DNA of 43,123 nucleotides from Mesorhizobium sp. STM 4661 (lineage in GTDB: Bacteria; Pseudomonadota; Alphaproteobacteria; Rhizobiales; Rhizobiaceae): NCBI RefSeq assembly GCF_000359125.1, contig NZ_CAAF010000072.1, forward strand, positions 1 to 43,123, written 5' to 3'. The stretch's first letter is position 1. Each line of letters begins with the position of its first letter. The position numbers were made by a program, and so were the translations under genes. Shown here one piece after another: positions 40,245 to 43,123 of this stretch. A model generated the notes under the pieces. It did no database searches, was not told where the DNA came from, and saw only the letters and a list, made by a program, of their open reading frames with translations.

Positions 40245-40658
40245 ATGCAGCTTCAGCCTATTGTCGTCACGCCTGCCGCGGTTGGCGCAACTGCCATTAC
40301 CGAGGAGGAGGCCGGCGCCCTGGCGCGCACCACGGTCAATTTGTTCAAGGCCTGGTCTCTCACCGATGGCGAGGCCTGCATCCTTCTTGGCGGCATGTCG
40401 CCCCGCACCTGGGCACGCTGGAAGGAAGGGCTCATCGGCAGGATCGACCGCGATCTCAGGATGAGGATGGCGCACCTGATGGGCATCCACAAAGGCCTGC
40501 GCTATTTGTTCAGCGAGCCGTCGCGCGGCTATGCCTGGATCCGCAAGCCCAACGCCGCCTTGGGCGGCCAATCGGCGCTTGATCTCATGCTGCGCGGGGA
40601 AATGTCCGATCTTTCGGCAATGCGTGAATGGATCGATGCGGAACGCGGTGCATGGTGA
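40245..40658 (+). CDS. MbcA/ParS/Xre-type antitoxin
   Basis: The 137-residue protein neutralises the RES toxin encoded next to it and should repress the operon. The N-terminal half is Xre-like (about 20-75: EEEAGALARTTVNLFKAWSL, DGEACILLGGMSPRTWARWK). The C-terminal half is the toxin-binding DUF2384 domain (about 80-137: MRMAHLMGIHKGLRYLFSEP, YAWIRKPNAALGGQSALDLM). The ATG at 40245 follows GTGAGG and lies 17 bp after the operator half-site. Its stop overlaps the toxin start by 7 bp, so both are translationally coupled. Confidence 0.92.
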   Translation: MQLQPIVVTPAAVGATAITEEEAGALARTTVNLFKAWSLTDGEACILLGGMSPRTWARWKEGLIGRIDRDLRMRMAHLMGIHKGLRYLFSEPSRGYAWIRKPNAALGGQSALDLMLRGEMSDLSAMREWIDAERGAW

Positions 40659-41350
40659 GTGGACTTGCGATTCGTCGCCACGTTCTCTGGCAGCAGACCT
40701 TTCGCATCATCCGCTCCATCTACCCGCCGATCGATCTCTTCGAGGACATCGCCGATCCGCGCGACTGGGAGGCGCTTGCCGCGGTCGAGGAAAAGACCAA
40801 TCCGCGCATCCGGCTTGAGATCGGCGACCTCGGCAAGGTTCCTGCCGCCAGACGGGTTTCCGGCCCGGGCGCCAGCCTGGTGATGGCGCCCTTCGTGCAT
40901 TGCTCGACCCTGCGGCCGGGCCGCTTCTCGGACGGCAGCTACGGGATCTACTATGCCGGCGACAGCGAAGACGTCGCGCTGGCCGAAACCATCCATCACC
41001 ACCAGAAATTCATGCTCGCGACGAAGGAGGAGCCGGGCTGGACCGCCGACTTCCGCGTGGTGATCGGCAGCGTCGACCGCGACCTCGACGATGTCGACGC
41101 GGTGCCCGGCGTGCTGGACCCGGACGACTACAGCGCCTCGCAAACGGAAGGACGCGGCCTGCGGGCGGCTGGAAGCGACGGTCTTAGCTGGGCCAGCGTG
41201 CGCCTGACTGGCGGACGCTGCATCGGCATCTTCTGGCCGGACGTCATCACCATCCCCATCCAGGGCCGCCACTACAGCTACCACTGGAACGGCGCCGGCG
41301 TGGATTTCGTGCGCCAGCTCGATACGGGGCGGGTGCTGGCGGTGAGTTAG
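40652..41350 (+). CDS. RES-domain toxin (NAD+-degrading type)
   Basis: RES toxins such as MbcT and ParT attack NAD+ or ADP-ribosylate a target, with a fold like ADP-ribosyltransferases. The 232-residue protein has QTFRIIRSIYPP at the start, STLRPGRFSDGSYGIYYAGD with R and Y residues typical of the pocket at about 86-103, and EDVALAETIHHHQKFM with the candidate catalytic Glu112. A beta-rich C-terminal part includes GIFWPDVITIPIQGRHYSYH. The start overlaps the antitoxin gene. A candidate Ser lies in LSWASVRLTGG. It is followed at once by short GTGAATG-type repeats. Confidence 0.9.
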   Translation: MVSGLAIRRHVLWQQTFRIIRSIYPPIDLFEDIADPRDWEALAAVEEKTNPRIRLEIGDLGKVPAARRVSGPGASLVMAPFVHCSTLRPGRFSDGSYGIYYAGDSEDVALAETIHHHQKFMLATKEEPGWTADFRVVIGSVDRDLDDVDAVPGVLDPDDYSASQTEGRGLRAAGSDGLSWASVRLTGGRCIGIFWPDVITIPIQGRHYSYHWNGAGVDFVRQLDTGRVLAVS

Positions 41351-41421
41351 TGAATGGTGAATGGTGAATGGTAGGTAGTGAGTAGTGAGTAGTGACATCC
41401 AGTGCCGCAACGACCACAGCC

Positions 41422-41512
41422 TATTCACTATTCACTATTCACTATTCACTATTCACTATTCACTATTCACTATTCACTATTCACTATTCACTATTCACTA
41501 TTCACTATTCAC
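41422..41512. repeat. Thirteen perfect copies of a 7-bp tandem repeat
   Basis: The unit TATTCAC is repeated 13 times without error (91 bp). Its right end supplies the TGA stop of exonuclease III. On the left, just after the RES stop, 41351-41371 has three TGAATGG units, and GTGAGTA-like units follow to about 41396, which are partly complementary to the array. Slipped-strand changes in copy number are expected for such arrays. Confidence 0.95.
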
Positions 41513-42282
41513 CTCTTCAACTCCACCCACACCGGCGCATGGTCGCTGGCGCCGTCCTGTCCGCGCACGTCGCGGTCGATGCCGGCAGCAGTGAGGCGGC
41601 GCGCCAGCTTCTTCGACAGCAATATGTGATCCAGCCGCATGCCGGCGTCGCGTGGCCAGCGATTGCGGCGGTAATCCCAGAATGTGTAGAGCGTTTCCTT
41701 CGGGTATTTCTTGCGCAGCGCATCAAGCCAGCCCTGGTTGAGCAGACGCTGGAACGAAGCCCGGCTTTCCGGCTGCACCAGCGCGTTGTCATCGTAGGAG
41801 CGGGTCGGGTAGATGTCGCGCGGCTCGGGCACGATGTTATAGTCGCCGACCAGTGCCACCGGCAGGCCGGTGTCGAACAGCTCCGCGGCATGCGCTTCCA
41901 GCCTGTCGTGCCAGGCCAGCTTGTACTGGAATTTCGGTCCAGGCTGCGGATTGCCGTTCGGCGCATAGAGGCAGGCGATGACAATGCCGTTGACCGCAGC
42001 TTCGATGTAACGGCTTTGCTTGTCGGTGTCGTCGCCGGGCAGCGCATCGCGGGTCAGAATGGGTTCCGAACCGCGCGCGAGAATGGCGACGCCGTTCCAG
42101 GTCGGCTCGCCCTTCCACACCGCGCCATAGCCGGCATCCGCGAGTGCCGTACGCGGAAACTGCATGTCCCTCGCCTTGAGCTCCTGCAGGCAGACGACAT
42201 CAGGTTTGGCCACAGTCAGCCACGCCAGCAGGTTTTGCAGCCTCACGTTGATGTTATTGATGTTGAAGGTGGCGATCTTCAT
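41509..42282 (-). CDS. xth: Exodeoxyribonuclease III family AP endonuclease
   Basis: The enzyme cleaves abasic sites and removes 3' blocks during base-excision repair. The 257-residue protein has MKIATFNINNINVRL with the first metal-binding Asn, VVCLQELKARD with the metal-binding Glu at about 34, YAPNGNPQPGPKFQYKL with the active-site Tyr, VALVGDYNIVPEPRDIY with catalytic Asp/Asn, and GMRLDHILLS then GASDHAPVWVELKR with the final His. The ATG at 42282 overlaps no gene but lies 9 bp after the hydrolase stop, so they are probably co-transcribed. Its TGA stop is made by the first unit of the heptanucleotide array. Confidence 0.95.
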   Translation of the reverse strand: MKIATFNINNINVRLQNLLAWLTVAKPDVVCLQELKARDMQFPRTALADAGYGAVWKGEPTWNGVAILARGSEPILTRDALPGDDTDKQSRYIEAAVNGIVIACLYAPNGNPQPGPKFQYKLAWHDRLEAHAAELFDTGLPVALVGDYNIVPEPRDIYPTRSYDDNALVQPESRASFQRLLNQGWLDALRKKYPKETLYTFWDYRRNRWPRDAGMRLDHILLSKKLARRLTAAGIDRDVRGQDGASDHAPVWVELKR

Positions 42283-42290
42283 CAGGCGCT

Positions 42291-42935
42291 TCAGCCGACG
42301 ATCCTTCCCGTCCACGCCTTCACCGCCTCAGTGAGCGACTTCAGGTGATCGGCGGTGGAGAAGCCCGAAATGCTCTTGCGCGGCTTGAGGTCGTGGTCGC
42401 CGTCCTCCAGCCAGAGGATCTCGATGCTCTCCGAAAGATCGTAGGTCGCGACCTCGTCCGGCGTCCCGAACTCGTCGCGTGTGCCCTGGCAGATCAACGT
42501 TGGCGTCTTCAGCCCTGCCAGATGCTTGGTGCGCAACTGCGTCGGCTTGGCCGGCGGGTGGAAGGGATAGCCCAGACAGAGCAAGCCTGAGATTTCGCCC
42601 TTGGAAAACATCTCGTCGGCGATCATCGAGGCGACACGCCCGCCCATCGACTTGCCGCCGATGACGAGCGGTCCCGTCACGCCCTTCGCCCTGAGATCGG
42701 CGATCGCCTTGACATATTCCGGGTTCACCGTTTCGGCGCGCGGCGGCGGCTTGCGGTGACCGTAGCGGCGAGCGGCCATGTAGTGGAATTCGAAGCGCGC
42801 GACGCGAAAGCCTGCGTCAGCAAGTGCCTTCGCCGTCGCGGCCATCGAAGCCGAGTCCATCGGCGCGCCGGCGCCGTGGGCGAGCAGGATGGTGATGGCG
42901 GCGGTGTGGGGGCCGTCGAAGAGGAAGGTCGTCAT
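42291..42935 (-). CDS. KANL3/Tex30-type alpha/beta hydrolase
   Basis: The 214-residue protein has the alpha/beta-hydrolase core. It begins with TAAITILLAHGAGAPMDSAS carrying the oxyanion-region HGAG, then GGKSMGGRVASMIADE with the nucleophile Ser in G-x-S-x-G, TRDEFGTPDEV with the acid and LWLEDGDHDLKPRKS with the catalytic His. The long PPPRAETVNPEYVKAIADLR insertion is typical for the small Tex30-like family. Substrate unknown. The ATG at 42935 is chosen over a GTG at 42947. It precedes the exonuclease gene by 8 bp and probably heads that two-gene unit. Confidence 0.88.
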   Translation of the reverse strand: MTTFLFDGPHTAAITILLAHGAGAPMDSASMAATAKALADAGFRVARFEFHYMAARRYGHRKPPPRAETVNPEYVKAIADLRAKGVTGPLVIGGKSMGGRVASMIADEMFSKGEISGLLCLGYPFHPPAKPTQLRTKHLAGLKTPTLICQGTRDEFGTPDEVATYDLSESIEILWLEDGDHDLKPRKSISGFSTADHLKSLTEAVKAWTGRIVG

Positions 42936-42969
42936 GAGGCGCCCCACTTATGGAGGCTGCGTTCCGTCC

Positions 42970-43123
42970 CACCCCCCTCTGGCCTGCCGGCCATCTCCCC
43001 CGCAAGGGGGGAGATCGGCAGCTTCTGCGCGCCGCCCGGCTTCCAACATTGGCGATTGGCGAAAGCGATGGCGGCATCCGATCTCCCCCTTGCGGGGGAG
43101 ATGGCCGGCAGGCCAGAGGGGGG
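42970..43123. repeat. Paired inverted copies of the intergenic palindrome at the window edge
   Basis: The left copy (42970-43028) reads CTCTGGCCTGCCGGCCATCT, then CCCCCGCAAGGGGGGAGATC. The right copy (43078-43123, cut by the window) is inverted with GATGGCCGGCAGGCCAGAGG. In this pair the arm has compensatory changes relative to the other loci (GTCC/GGAC becomes GGCC/GGCC), which keeps the stem paired. Confidence 0.85.

Noticed and set aside
41385..41629. Frames encoding repeats of YSLFTIH across the heptanucleotide array
   Set aside because: They arise because a 7-bp unit reads as a 7-codon period in every frame. No start signal or non-repeat coding part supports translation.
851..43123. CRISPR array made of the recurring palindromes
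   Set aside because: Copies are spread over 42 kb, occur in inverted orientation and are not regularly spaced; there are no cas genes.

Overview
The window reads as a high-GC alphaproteobacterial chromosome, most likely a Mesorhizobium or close relative in the Rhizobiales. The reasons are an alphaproteobacterial-type tRNA-Gln(UUG), a complete minCDE operon with a CtrA-type box upstream, gene families common in rhizobia (FCD-type GntR, YghU-like GST, RES/Xre, GYD, cyclase-TPR), and many copies of a rhizobial-style intergenic palindrome containing GATGTCCGGCAGGACAGAGG or its complement. The genus is inferred from content; no marker gene was compared.

Layout. 0.3-3.4 kb: a small conserved protein, a paired palindrome, then a tryptophan-dioxygenase-family gene divergent from an Lrp/AsnC regulator, followed by an arginase-family gene. 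3.3-10.9 kb: tRNA-Gln, then a gene-poor metal/stress patch (DUF3606 protein, P1B-4-like metal ATPase, His-rich three-repeat protein, MgtC, GYD protein) with several decayed genes carrying in-frame TAG codons or a frameshift. 11.1-17.1 kb: PAS-GGDEF-EAL protein, GntR regulator, an HtrA-like protein that has lost its catalytic triad, a YghU-type GST, and a gene whose end has been rewritten by a repeat. 17.2-19.7 kb: a 170-bp inverted-repeat element and minCDE. 20.2-25.9 kb: cyclase-TPR protein, EamA transporter, cNMP-binding/thioredoxin-reductase-like fusion, NTF2-like protein. 26.3-28.7 kb: a compact restriction-modification module (PD-(D/E)XK nuclease, Vsr, m5C methyltransferase). 28.9-37.9 kb: RidA, KamA-like radical SAM enzyme, membrane proteins, a beta-lactamase-fold hydrolase, GNAT, ABC-F ATPase, isochorismatase-like protein. 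38.1-40.0 kb: tandem tiny genes that fit the lasso-peptide leader pattern, next to a membrane-anchored SdrD-B-like protein. 40.2-42.9 kb: Xre-RES toxin-antitoxin pair with a palindromic operator, a 13-copy heptanucleotide array, exonuclease III and an alpha/beta hydrolase.

The most novel signal is the tandem precursor-like peptides at 38551-38793. Both have Y, P, L and T at the lasso-leader spacing, one also has the G, and both end in short Gly/Ser/Pro-rich segments. A third copy has lost its leader. No maturation enzyme is in the window. Next in interest are the restriction module with Vsr, the pseudoprotease, the repeat-derived gene end, the CtrA-type box before minC, and in-frame TAG codons that interrupt coding-like sequence at four places.
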